Source: Endomychus coccineus
Lineage: Eukaryota; Arthropoda; Insecta; Coleoptera; Endomychidae
Assembly (NCBI GenBank): GCA_958510875.1
Contig: OY294067.1
Coordinates: 231,475,771 to 231,539,770, forward strand
Length of the DNA stretch: 64,000 bases
Direction: 5' to 3'
In this document: one piece after another, positions 31,532 to 41,740 of the stretch
Layout: each line of letters starts with the position of its first letter
Position numbering within the stretch: position 1 is the stretch's first letter
Program-made: the position numbers and the translations under genes
The notes under the pieces: model-generated
Database searches by the model: none
Seen by the model: only the letters and a program-made list of their open reading frames with translations
Told to the model about the DNA's origin: nothing

Positions 31532-31704
31532 TTATTTCTCAACATAATCTCCTTGTAGCCCTATACACTTCGTCCAACGTTTTTGTAATTTTTGGATCCC
31601 ATCCAGATAATACGATTTCGGAAATCCTACAAAATAGGCGTTTCTTTCAGCAATGACCTCATCGTTGGAGCCAAATCGCTTTTCACCAAGCCATTTCTTC
31701 AAGT
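31532..31704 (-). pseudogene. Mariner transposase C-terminus (copy 2)
   Basis: Reads DLKKWLGEKRFGSNDEVIAE, then FPKSYYLDGIQKLQKRWTKC and GDYVEK stop: the intact mariner C-terminal end. Upstream it is cut by the retrotransposon insertion. Confidence 0.9.
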
Positions 31705-31712
31705 CTGGAAAT

Positions 31713-32920
31713 TGTGGGTGTGTGTATCTCAATATATTGGCCTCTTGTTTATGTAGCCATTTTTCGATAGAAATAAAAATACCATAATACCGAACAAATT
31801 TAACCTATCAACCTATAAACCAATTACGGACAACGAAGAAATGCAAGGTGAAGTTTGACATAGGATAACATATAATAAGACAAGGACACAACTGGCCAAG
31901 GAACCCATCGTGGCATCTACTCTTCATACACAAACAATACTGGGCCACGGAAGGATTTATGATGGGATTATAACAACAACTAACCTCAAATAATAACAAA
32001 AGACAGCTATTATACTACTATGTTTATATTTCGGATATGATCAAATAGTTCCAATAGTGCATTGGAATGTTCACAAAAGACGATAGAATTCAAATTAATT
32101 AGTTTAATTATAATGAACAAATGAATTTTATTCAAAAAAATATTATTCTGGGCTTCATTATTAGGGCAGTCTAGGATTACATGAGTAAGTGAACCAATAG
32201 CCCCGCAAGTGCACAATTGATCTTCATTTATATTAATTTTGTATAAATATTGAGGACAGATTGCATGTCCAGATCTAATTCGACATATGGTCTTGATAAA
32301 GGCTTTGGTTAAGGAATTCTCAATTAGGATATTTGAAAACCAAGAATGAGTCATCACTTTTGGGATAAAAGATTTAAAATTGCTGCCAGTGTTCGAGTTT
32401 TGGTATAACATGCTCCATTTAGATATACATAAACGATTAATGTGAATAAAGATATCGTTAACAGGAATCTTAAAGGATTGTACATTTACTAGGTTGGTAG
32501 CTTCTTTGGCTAATTGGTCAACCACCTCATTATAGCGTATACCACAATGAGCCTTAACCCATAGAAGGGTAACATTTTTATTGTATTGCCTAATTTGGTT
32601 TACCTTTTGAAGGATCATATAGATAATGTAGAAAGAATGAGAGTTGAATCTCAAGTTTTTTATTGAAAGTAAGCTACTCAAACTGTCTGATAGAATTATT
32701 AAATCAGAATTTACATGAATTTCTTCGAAATAAATTAGAGCCTCATATATAGCTAATAATTCACTATTGTAAATAGAGAACATATTATTCATTTTATAAG
32801 AGTTACTAAAATTCCTATGAACATCATATATAGCTAGACCGGTACCCGAGAAGGATTTGGAAGCGTCTGTATAGATTTTGTAGCTTGTAACATAATTTGA
32901 CATAATAGAATTAAAATGGG
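31713..32920 (-). mobile_element. 5'-truncated non-LTR retrotransposon insertion
   Basis: The insertion is bounded by exact copies of CTGGAAAT (31705-31712 and 32921-32928). It holds an intact RNase H and Cys-domain frame, then about 300 bp of 3' UTR ending, on the minus strand, in GATACACACACCCACA rather than poly(A). The uninterrupted coding frame and exact duplication point to a comparatively recent insertion. I/R1/LOA-like by its RNase H and C-terminal domain. Confidence 0.85.
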
Positions 32921-32948
32921 CTGGAAATATAAAATCGCAAGAGGCCAA
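32010..32948 (-). CDS. RNase H plus Cys-domain frame, fused to mariner codons
   Basis: An open frame of 312 codons. The first nine residues (MASCDFIFP) are mariner sequence including its third catalytic Asp. From AHFNS onward it is retrotransposon. RNase H motifs are complete: YTDASKSFSGTG (Asp), IYNSELLAIYEAL (Glu), LSDSLSSLLS (Asp), VKAHCGIRYNEVVDQLAKEA (His, Asp). The C-terminal half has CRIRSGHAICPQYLYKI, EDQLCTCGAIGSLTHVILDC, the CxC...H...C domain of I/R1-like ORF2. RT is missing through 5' truncation. A functional product is unlikely, but the fused frame is open end to end. Confidence 0.8.
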   Translation of the reverse strand: MASCDFIFPAHFNSIMSNYVTSYKIYTDASKSFSGTGLAIYDVHRNFSNSYKMNNMFSIYNSELLAIYEALIYFEEIHVNSDLIILSDSLSSLLSIKNLRFNSHSFYIIYMILQKVNQIRQYNKNVTLLWVKAHCGIRYNEVVDQLAKEATNLVNVQSFKIPVNDIFIHINRLCISKWSMLYQNSNTGSNFKSFIPKVMTHSWFSNILIENSLTKAFIKTICRIRSGHAICPQYLYKININEDQLCTCGAIGSLTHVILDCPNNEAQNNIFLNKIHLFIIIKLINLNSIVFCEHSNALLELFDHIRNINIVV

Positions 32949-33726
32949 ATCTGGAGATTATGGTGAATGACGAACCAATTCGTAGCACAATTCATGCAAT
33001 TTTGACATTGCGATTGAGGACTTGTGCACCGGTGCGTTGTCATGATGGAAAAGCACGATTTTCTTTGCCAAATGCGGTCACTTCCGCTTCAAATTAGCGT
33101 CATATCGATCCAATAGCTCTGCATGATATACGCCGGTGATCGTTTTGCCATGTTCAAGGTAATCGATATGGACCATACACTGTGCATCCCAAAAAACTGT
33201 CGCCATGACTTTGTTGGCCGATAAACCCACTTTGGCCTTTTTCGGCTTCGATTTGCCAGGGAAAGTCCATTGCTTCGACTGTTCTCTGGTCTCTCGTGTG
33301 TTGAGATCGATCCATGTTTCGTCCAGAGTTACGAAACGGCGCAAAAAGTCCTTCTTATCGCGCTTGAACGTTGCCAAACACTTCTTTGAAGTTGTTACAC
33401 GGTCGCGCTTGTTTTCAACAGAGAGCAAATGCGGCCCCATCTGGCAGATAGCCTTCTCATATTCAAAAATGTATGCAAAATGTACATCATTATACTTCGT
33501 ATTTTATCGACGATTTCTGGCGTTGTAACCTCAATTGGACAACTAGAACATTCGGCGCCTTTGTGGTCATACTACCACAACGAAAATCAGTAAACCACTT
33601 GTGAATCCTTCCAATCGATGGTGGAGAGTCTCCATAATGTATAACAAGCGATACTTTGGTTTGCGTAATGTTTTTCTCACCCAAGAAATAATGTTTAATC
33701 AAGACGCGAAATTCACTTTTTTCCAT
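32949..33726 (-). pseudogene. Mariner transposase N-terminal and catalytic part (copy 2)
   Basis: Pieces read MEKSEFRVLIKHYFLGEKN and KWFTDFRCGSMTTK (helix-turn-helix region, 33490-33726), then after a frameshift/deletion GPHLLSVENKRDRVTTSKK, FVTLDETWIDLNTRETREQS (first Asp), KVMATVFWDAQ (33078-33440), and in a further frame VLFHHDNAP (second Asp). From that Asp to the third in ASCD there are 34 residues, so this is a DD34D mariner. A TAA interrupts HSP-SPDL at about 32960. Inactive. Confidence 0.88.
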
Positions 33727-33905
33727 TTTTACAAAAATCTGCAAAGTTTCCTTCCAATGGGTGTCAAAACAGAACTGAACGACATAACAGACTAAACATT
33801 TTGATGCGTTCTAGTTAAATATAGTACATCACAAATGTCACATGGGATTTTCGATTGTGGCGCCATCTGTTTTATTTTTCAGGGACTTTTCGCCTTGCCT
33901 TCATA

Positions 33906-36900
33906 TATGGTAGATATTGGGAATCACTATTCGTTAAAAATTGTGAAATATCGGTACATATTGTTTACTGAGGAATCATACTACATATAATCGTTTATTG
34001 TACAAAAACATTGTTAATATAATATATAGATATGTTTAACATATCTTTCAAATTATACCATTTGATAAATATTCCATATTCGAGATTACTTATAAAATAC
34101 TTACGTTAAAATGATCCTCACAGATGGGTAGAGTGAATTTAACACTAACTGCTAAACACCATCCTCTTCGTTCACGTTGTTTACCGTATTCTGTAGTCAC
34201 AAATCTCTTCACTAATTAGAGAGCGTTTCCACCCATGTTTTCAAATGCAATATTTCAATGAATAATTACCGATTAGCAGTTGAAACAGGTTTCACGTACA
34301 GAATTACAGTATTTTGCTAACCATTAAATACATTTTGCATCCAATGAAGAGTTCATGCAACTTCCTCATTCAATCCAAGATAGTTAAAAAAGAATATGAA
34401 AGAATCAATATGAAGAATTATTTAAAAAATGTTATATCTGGATTGAATTATTCATGAATGCCAGCCCTACGGTATACTGAAAATGAAATAGATACTAGAT
34501 ATTTTGAATGAAAAGTAGACAATGTCGTTAATAGTAAAATAAAGGAGAGTTAACGTTGCTTTACGTTTTCTCGAAATAGTCTTGAATGAAAAAGGCTACT
34601 GCCATTCATGGAATTAGTTACTGATGTATTGCTCCTCACTATCCTTAGAATGGCTAGGGTGAAATTTCGCATGTAGAAAAACAAACCTAGTCAATAGATT
34701 TGTGGAAGAACGTCCATTCAAATAATACTGAAATATAAGCACTGATCGATTTCTGATGTGAACACGTATCATTGATCGCAATGAAACAGAGCTTCTTCAT
34801 ATTTCTGTTTTCCATTACCTGTACAAATTTGTCATACATTGATCGCAATTATCAAACAAAGAAGGATCAGTGTTCTCATATGATAGTAAATTAGGAACAA
34901 ATCATAGAAAGCTGACATTAAACTAAAGACAAGTTGTGCTAAGATCAGGCTCGGTATGTAAGTTTTTATGCTTCAAAAAGGATTCAAAACGTTGAATAAG
35001 TATAATCCTCTAAAGAACCTCCTCCCAATATACATCATTTTTCATACTCAAATGACAATAAATGGAAATTGTGATACTATGGACTCCCCCACTCCACTCC
35101 CATTTTTCAACGACCTTTTGCAAGAAATGATGAGAAAACAGCCCTACTGACATATTTCTCAAGCGTACTTCAACATAGTTGAGGATTATTAAAGTCTGTG
35201 ATCATTCGATTCACTCAAAAAAAATCATATTTTGGAAGCAATTAAAGGTAGGAAAAAAATCTGCAAATTGAAACATTTTCCTTTCTATGGCCAATAGTTT
35301 GTTGAGCAATTTTTATGAAGAATTATCATATTTTTTGAACACGTGCAGTCAAAACATAAAAAAATTATTTAATTATGATTAAAAGAAAATGCGGTTAATC
35401 ATAGGTATATTTGGAGTGATGAATCGAAACAAAACTTGCTAAGAAATTTCCTAAACTCTCCAGTGACCCAAATAGACGAAGCTAATAATTATAATGTGAG
35501 CAATTGTTTCATGGCGCATCCACCATTTCGATCGTTTTGTATTAGGTATCAATTTTCATTGTACGCTATAGTCATTTCACTTAGATCCAATTAGCATGTA
35601 AAATAATAAAAGGAAATAAAACGAAGAAATCTAATATTTCCTGCCCTACTCACGGGGAAAATATTTTTATTCGAACTATCGAACATTATACTTTTAAATT
35701 ATTATTATATTTATTTAAAAATCACCACTCTCAATCGAAATAAGGTATTCCAGAGTTTTGTGTACCAACAAGTTATTAAGAATTGTACAGCTTATTTTAT
35801 CTAATGCGCATGCTGAATGTGTTGCCTGACTCGATTACACCGTTTTTTTTTACTTCAATTTCAAATTTATGTAATATTTGATACCAATTACACGTATACT
35901 TGAGATTCAAAAAAATGAATACATTTTTTATGTCCATTATTCAGAGTCAACATCAATATTTGATATGTACGGCTTACGATGGGCATAGTAAATATAAGCT
36001 AGTAATACTGAAAGTTAATAAGATGCGATATTATTTATATATAATTCTGTTTTACTATTAAATAGAAAAACACCTAATACAACATAAAAAGTAATCATTT
36101 TCAACAAACATAAATTCAAATATTCAATACTTGTTTCATTGAAATTATTATCATTAGAATATTAATTTGTATAAAATTATTAGGACAGCATTAAAACAAG
36201 CTACACATTGACATTATCATATCTAGAAACATAATATCGGCGTTAAACTTCTGGAGATGGCAATTTAGTTGCCGCAATACGTATTTAAGTTAATACATGT
36301 CAATGTGATGTTTGGGCACAGTGATATGATGGCAAAATATTTTCATCAACAATGTTAATATAATATTCTAACTCTCGTTTCTTCAACTAATTGTTCCATT
36401 CACAGAATCGGGTAATCAATTTTTATTAGTTAAAATAACCTATTTCAAATATTACTTGCGAAAGGAAAATGCGGAATTTAAATTGATTGAGACTACTTCA
36501 GCAGAACAATTTTTGAATTTCAAATCATTCATTATTCCTGAATGAAAATGCTGCCTATAAAATAATACATCTTAACCCCCCAATCTACCAATAAATAACA
36601 TTAATGCAACTGCTACCGACTGCTATTATGGACCCATCATAAAATTCTGGAATAGACGGAGAAATGTTATCATAAAATTTTCATTTTCCAACATTCAGTG
36701 TTAAATTAGATATATTATACATAATTATTATGAGAAGTAAAAGCTATTAACAATTTGGGCAGATTTTCAGTGCACATTGCACCCAAACGGATATGGAGTA
36801 AGGGATGGTACTGGGTTGGATTCATGCTCTACAGCAACTACAAAGATGTCTTTTGCGACACAACTTTGTTTGCACATTTTTGTTTGTTATTTTTCGCTTA

Positions 36901-37516
36901 ATATGAGAAATGTGTGGAGCAGTAACGCGATTGTTCACCCCTTATACTATATTCAGAATATAATGTAAAATTGCCATAGACAGGAGACGTGTCTGGCGCG
37001 ATGGTAATTATGTTGCACATTTATCGTCCGAAGCACCTATAACTGCTTTAGTGCTATTATAAAACAATGTTATAAGTCAAACTTTGAGCTCATTTCTCCG
37101 GTTTTCGTTCTTATTGGTCTTATGGATTTAAAATTCTGCAGATCACTTTAAAGTGATGAAAACAGGAACCGTATTGTTTTTGGCCGCGGTAGCCCAGTTT
37201 CGTTTTTTCGTTTGGCGTTTTTGACATCCGTCTTCAGCTTTTCAAATAGAATTATACTATTTTATCGGACTATTAGGACAACCGTATTTTTCTGGTTATG
37301 AATATATATCACACACATATTATATTTAACCCGCAGAAGTGTACGAAATTCTTATTTTAATATTCAAGTGACCTAATCGATATGACGTCACTGTCTATGT
37401 TATGTCTTTACTCCGTGGGAAATTTTAATAGTTCATGTGAAATTGAGTGTCATTATAAATCAAGGTTATATTTAGAAAGTCAGCCTGACAGCAGGTGTCA
37501 GTAGAGAGTTGTGAAA
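33906..37516. other. Intronic sequence, nothing recognised
   Basis: About 3.6 kb of AT-rich sequence. Open frames at 34968-35150 and 36777-36968 have no motif. No inverted or tandem structure was noticed. Confidence 0.5.
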
Positions 37517-37844
37517 TACCGGGATATCAAAAATTATCTTGGTCAAGGGTGGTTGTGGAATCTAAAACGTGTGTCTTACTTTACGTTTGAAATAATTATG
37601 TCACTGTCACACTGACATCATCAATAACCTACAAATTTAATACCTATTTATTTCAGTTGTAAAACAATAATGAACTACAAATTAAAAATTATCTTGGTCA
37701 AGGGTGGTTGTGGAATGTAAAACGTGTGTCTTACTTTAAATTTTTGAATATGTTTTGTTGTGTCAAAACCTGTTATTGTTTTACAACTGAAATAAATAGG
37801 TATGAAATTTGTAGGTTATTGATGATGTCAGTGTGACAGTGACA
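37517..37844. mobile_element. Composite copy of the ACCGGGATATC inverted-repeat family
   Basis: TACCGGGATATCAAAAATTA, then CTTGGTCAAGGGTGGTTGTG and AATAATTATGTCACTGTCAC, run into an inverted half (ending GTCAGTGTGACAGTGACA at 37844). A second internal start, AAAAATTATCTTGGTCAAGG at about 37685, precedes the inverted half. Same termini as the 7563-8455 element. Looks like a collapsed or nested derivative. Confidence 0.75.
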
Positions 37845-38050
37845 AATGGAGCACAGTGACTCGTCTCAGTGTATTATAGCGATTACGGTAGCACAAACAC
37901 AACCACCCGCTACACATCACGAATTGTCATTAATTTTTTGGAAAATATCTAGGACTGCTATCCCACCATCTGAGTAAACAGGGAGTCGCGAAATCTTCCT
38001 TAGCCTGGCTCATGTGAGGCCGTCGGTAGCAGTTACTGGTTAAATTTGAA

Positions 38051-38265
38051 CACTCAAATAAAATAACTATTGAAAGCTCAATTTTCACTAATTTGATAAA
38101 TAATCGTAACTACTACCCTAGCTTCTTCGAACAAATATTACATAGTACATTACTTTTTTTGGAAAAGCCACGGCTTTAGCGAAACCATAGTTACATTTAA
38201 TTATTAAATTGATGTAAATCAAACTTTTAATAGTTATTCTATCTTCGTCACGTAATGACTGATTC
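38051..38265. mobile_element. MITE, AATAACTATTAAA family, copy 2
   Basis: AAATAACTATTGAAAGCTCA and TTTTCACTAATTTGATAAAT on the left pair with ATCAAACTTTTAATAGTTAT on the right, ending CACGTAATGACTGATTC. The interior shares AGCTTCTTCGAACAAATATT with the copy at 59041-59289. Confidence 0.8.
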
Positions 38266-38530
38266 TATTCAATTTTAAGATTTGATCACTTCCTCATTTT
38301 ATTTCCTGTTTCTCTGATAATTCTTTAAATTTTACAATTAATTCCCCGTTCTCAGTTGTTATTTTATATCTGGCAACAGTGGCCAGAGGCTAGATTCTCT
38401 ATATATCTCAAACGCTAAATACGTGTGGTCAACACAGTTGCCGTTTTTCCAACCAGTTCAATTCACAAATAGGGTAAAACAGCGAATATGGCAACAGCCT
38501 ATGGAGGCTAGCTTCTCGTACGCTCCCGGC

Positions 38531-38572
38531 GCAACGAGGTATAGACCTCGTTGCCCGGCGGTCGTATAAAAT
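38531..38572 (+). promoter_or_regulatory. Hairpin and TATA box upstream of hAT coding remnant
   Basis: GCAACGAGGT and ACCTCGTTGC (38531-38554) form a perfect 10-bp stem with loop ATAG. GTATAAAATACG follows at 38564, about 230 nt before the zinc-finger coding. Likely the relic promoter of the hAT element; inferred only. Confidence 0.4.
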
Positions 38573-38795
38573 ACGATAACTTGCCGCGGCTGCAAACTTC
38601 GACACGTGCTCTGGCAGTTGTTGTTGTTTCGTGAAGCGATGTAAGGTTAAGTTATAATTTATCTGTTCGGTCGTTCGGTGAGTTATTAACAAATAGTTCT
38701 TTGGTTATTAAACGTTAAACTGAGTAGTGATTTAGTTGCAGATAAGATTAGTGATGACAGGTATGTTTCAAAATCGATGATTTGATTCTGATAAT

Positions 38796-39535
38796 TGTAA
38801 AAAATATTTAAGGTTAACGGGATCTGAGGTACACAATAAATTATATTGCTGGTATTGCTTGCTATTTACATCTGATACAACTTCATGTTGGGGGCACTTG
38901 GGTTATGATGATTTGAAAAATTCAGCTCGTGGTATAGACAGACATGAAAAATTGCAGGAACATATTACATAGAGTATTAAGTTTAAATTAACGGGTAAAC
39001 AGAATATTGTTAAAGGAGGAAAAAATATAATTTGGTAGACAAGAAACTACATTATAAACAACTTTTTTTATGAAATTTTAGATACTATTAAAGGTCAAAT
39101 TGAGATTCGATTTTCCGATTTACATGAATTGAAGTTTTTGTATAACTTAGTTCTAAAATATAAATTTTTTGATAAAATAGCACTGCACAATGATGTATGC
39201 GTTATATACTCGGATAAAGATATTTTAGGCCAGTACGACATTCACGCCGATATGATAAAATATGTGATAGACAATGATTTGCAACAAGTTTTACCTCAGT
39301 TTTATAAACTACTTTGTTTGACAGTCACCATTCCTGTCACGTCGGCATCGGTGGAGGATCATTTTCTACTCTCAAACGAATTAAAACTTACATGCGAAAT
39401 ACAATGGGCCAAAATCTTTATACAATGTTAGTTTGATATCTATTGAAAAAGATTTAGTAAAACACAAAATGATAAATTTTTTGATAATATTATTGATCAT
39501 TTTTCGCAAACTGAAGACCGTAGAATTCCGTTAAT
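38796..39535 (+). pseudogene. hAT transposase (TTF zinc finger plus C-terminal dimerisation region), internally deleted
   Basis: The N-terminal piece reads CKKYLRLTGSEVHNKLYCWY, CLLF, then CWGHLGYDDLKNSARGIDRH: the TTF-type zinc finger of ZMYM1-like hAT transposases. After a deletion of the catalytic core, the frame resumes DKKLHYKQLFYEIL and runs to YKLLCLTVTIPVTSASVE. A frameshift follows, then STLKRIKTYMRNTMGQN and ISIEKDLV: the hAT C-terminal dimerisation motif. About 500 central codons normally lying between these parts are missing. Confidence 0.78.
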
Positions 39536-39816
39536 ATATAAAAAAAAGTTAATAAAATCAATAAAAAAAAAACAAAATATGAAAAATTCCAAAAAAAAGA
39601 AAAAATATTTGAAATCCAAAAAAATAAAAGACAAAAAACGAACAAAAAAGGTTTTGCCAAGAGAAACTCTATACCTCCACGTTGGTTCTTGCTGGGTAAC
39701 AATTAATTTTTGTCACTGAAGTAGCTGGTACGGTCGCTGTGCAAAGGTTAAAAGGCTGTGAATAGAGTATATTTTTACAAAAATATACTCTCTCAAAAAT
39801 TCACGAGCCGCCACTG

Positions 39817-41738
39817 GTGATTTGTCGTATAAAAGTATAGTACAAAAATGGTTATTTTGCATTCGTATGAATTACAACTTTCAACTTCGACTCATGATGC
39901 AAACTTTCACCTTCGTTCAAAATAAACCTCATTTTGTGCGTATTGACTATATTGAACTGAAATAAAAATGTCAGACCACAATTACTATGAAATATAAATC
40001 AAATTATAAGTAGGTTTCTCCATGAACATATAATAATGATGATAGATATATGCTCATAGAACATATAGAACAACAAACATCATAAGATGGAAGATGTGTT
40101 TATGCCTTGTTCGTTGATCAAACGTTTGAATTTAATTAATGTATACGTGATTTCAACCAATCATTTGTGCAACAAGGAAGGAAACAGCTATTTTCACCTT
40201 CTGTCCTTATGTTTCATCTAAGCGATGAAAAACACAGTCCATCTCTATAATATTATATGTACTACGCTCCCAAACTGTGCGGGATTATTCAATGCGTCAC
40301 AATTATAGTTAATCAATATTTTTGGGTTCCTGAGCACCAATGAACATTTGAATGATTCTCATATTAATGCACAAGTGGCTGGCTTATTATTATATAAATT
40401 TCGGACGGAATTGCAATTACGTGCAAAGACTAATTACTTACAGTTCACAAAACCAAAATGAATTCGTAACACAATTTCCCAAACAAAATTATATTTCTCG
40501 TATAGTGAGTTATTGGAACAGCAGCACATTGAGAAACCCATTTCCGCATTAACGCTGTTCCAACGGAATATCATACTTCTACGGAGATATTACAGTTCAT
40601 CTTATTAACATTCAGGAGAAGTAGAGCCAAAGTAATTATTGAGAAAGATTAGTAGGATAAATTGCGAGTCAGATGTCCCGTACGATCCCTAAAAGGTTTA
40701 TCACACAATTCATATGAAATTTTCTGACCCATTCTCAGATTTTAAAATTGTATAGTTCTGCATCCCAAAGCCCAGATAGCATGTATAACCAGATTAGTTT
40801 GTATGGGATATTTCGAAATCACTGTTGGAAAATTTTTCACCATATTCATATCTTCCTAATAATGAGTTAATGGGTTTCCAATGGGTTATTTATACTTCGG
40901 GTAGATGTCGACCATCAGCACTGCAGCTTCCTGTTCCATACATCAGCTCGAGAGTGCGAACTATTTTGTTCGTAATTTTGTTGTTTATTACATTGATTAT
41001 TGTCGTTAATTCGGCACTAGATTAGTTACATTCCCCGTGACTTCATTGGAGTACAATATATCCTTTTAGTCATTGAATTGAGTTATCTTAGTGGAACATC
41101 TACTCTCGAGTAGATGACAATTTCTCTAGAAATATTTATAGTTCAGCAAAGACCAGCTGCATTGCAGCTTCCACTTTTCTTTGATTAGCTCGAGAGAGCT
41201 AAATAGCTATCCCGAACTATTAGCTGCAGTGTTTATTAACATGGTATAGATTAAAATTTTCCCAGTTTGTTTCGACAATTCCATCTACTATTTTCCCAAT
41301 GAGTCAAATGGAGGGTGGTCATCTCGCGCCAAAGTTATTGGTAGAATCAATGAAATGTTCAATGCACGTTTTATGTATGATGATGATACACTCTTTAGTA
41401 TTGTCTGTCATTTAATGTCATTTTCAAGGAGACCAGAATAACAGCAAGCCAAACTTCTTATCAATCCTATCGAATATGCTCACTATAGTTCTAAACAACA
41501 ACATTACTAATGGAAATGTTATTAGATATTGATGATATAATCAAGTTTTTATTCTATTATAGTATTCCATAATTGAAACCTTAACATTTTTAGAACATAC
41601 AATTTACGTATGTAGGTATTATTTTTCATGTTATTTGTATCGTGGATAATGCAATGTAAATGAACATTGGAAAATCTAGCCTCAACGTTCAGTTATATTA
41701 TATCATCCAAAAATACAACTAATATGAATAATAATACC
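39817..41738. other. Intronic sequence with faint direct repeat
   Basis: Two diverged copies of a roughly 95-bp segment (about 40907-41000 and 41150-41245) share GCAGCTTCC, AGCTCGAGAG and CGAACTATT blocks. Otherwise nothing recognised. Confidence 0.45.
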
Positions 41739-41740
41739 TA

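Larger units (their letters stand above)
31467..33903 (-). mobile_element. Mariner transposon copy 2 with retrotransposon insertion
   Basis: The ends are CGAAGCCAGGGTGGAAAG (left) and, inverted, TGAAGGCAAGGCGAAAAG (right), flanked by TA (31465-31466, 33904-33905). The minus-strand transposase is in three broken pieces and is interrupted by a non-LTR fragment (31713-32920) with an exact 8-bp duplication. The family is the same as copy 1. Confidence 0.9.
38377..39816 (+). mobile_element. Internally deleted hAT element (ZMYM1-like transposase)
   Basis: The right end is CACGAGCCGCCACTG, the classic hAT terminus. A related but mutated left end, CAGTGGCCAGAGGCTAG, begins near 38377. The coding remnant at 38796-39535 lies between. 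GAGTATATTTTTACAAAAAT and its complement form a subterminal palindrome near the right end (about 39764-39790). No clear 8-bp duplication was found, so the left boundary is tentative. Confidence 0.6.

Noticed and set aside
39490..39702. Minus-strand hydrophobic open frame
   Set aside because: Arises from A-rich sequence at the end of the hAT remnant; composition bias explains it.
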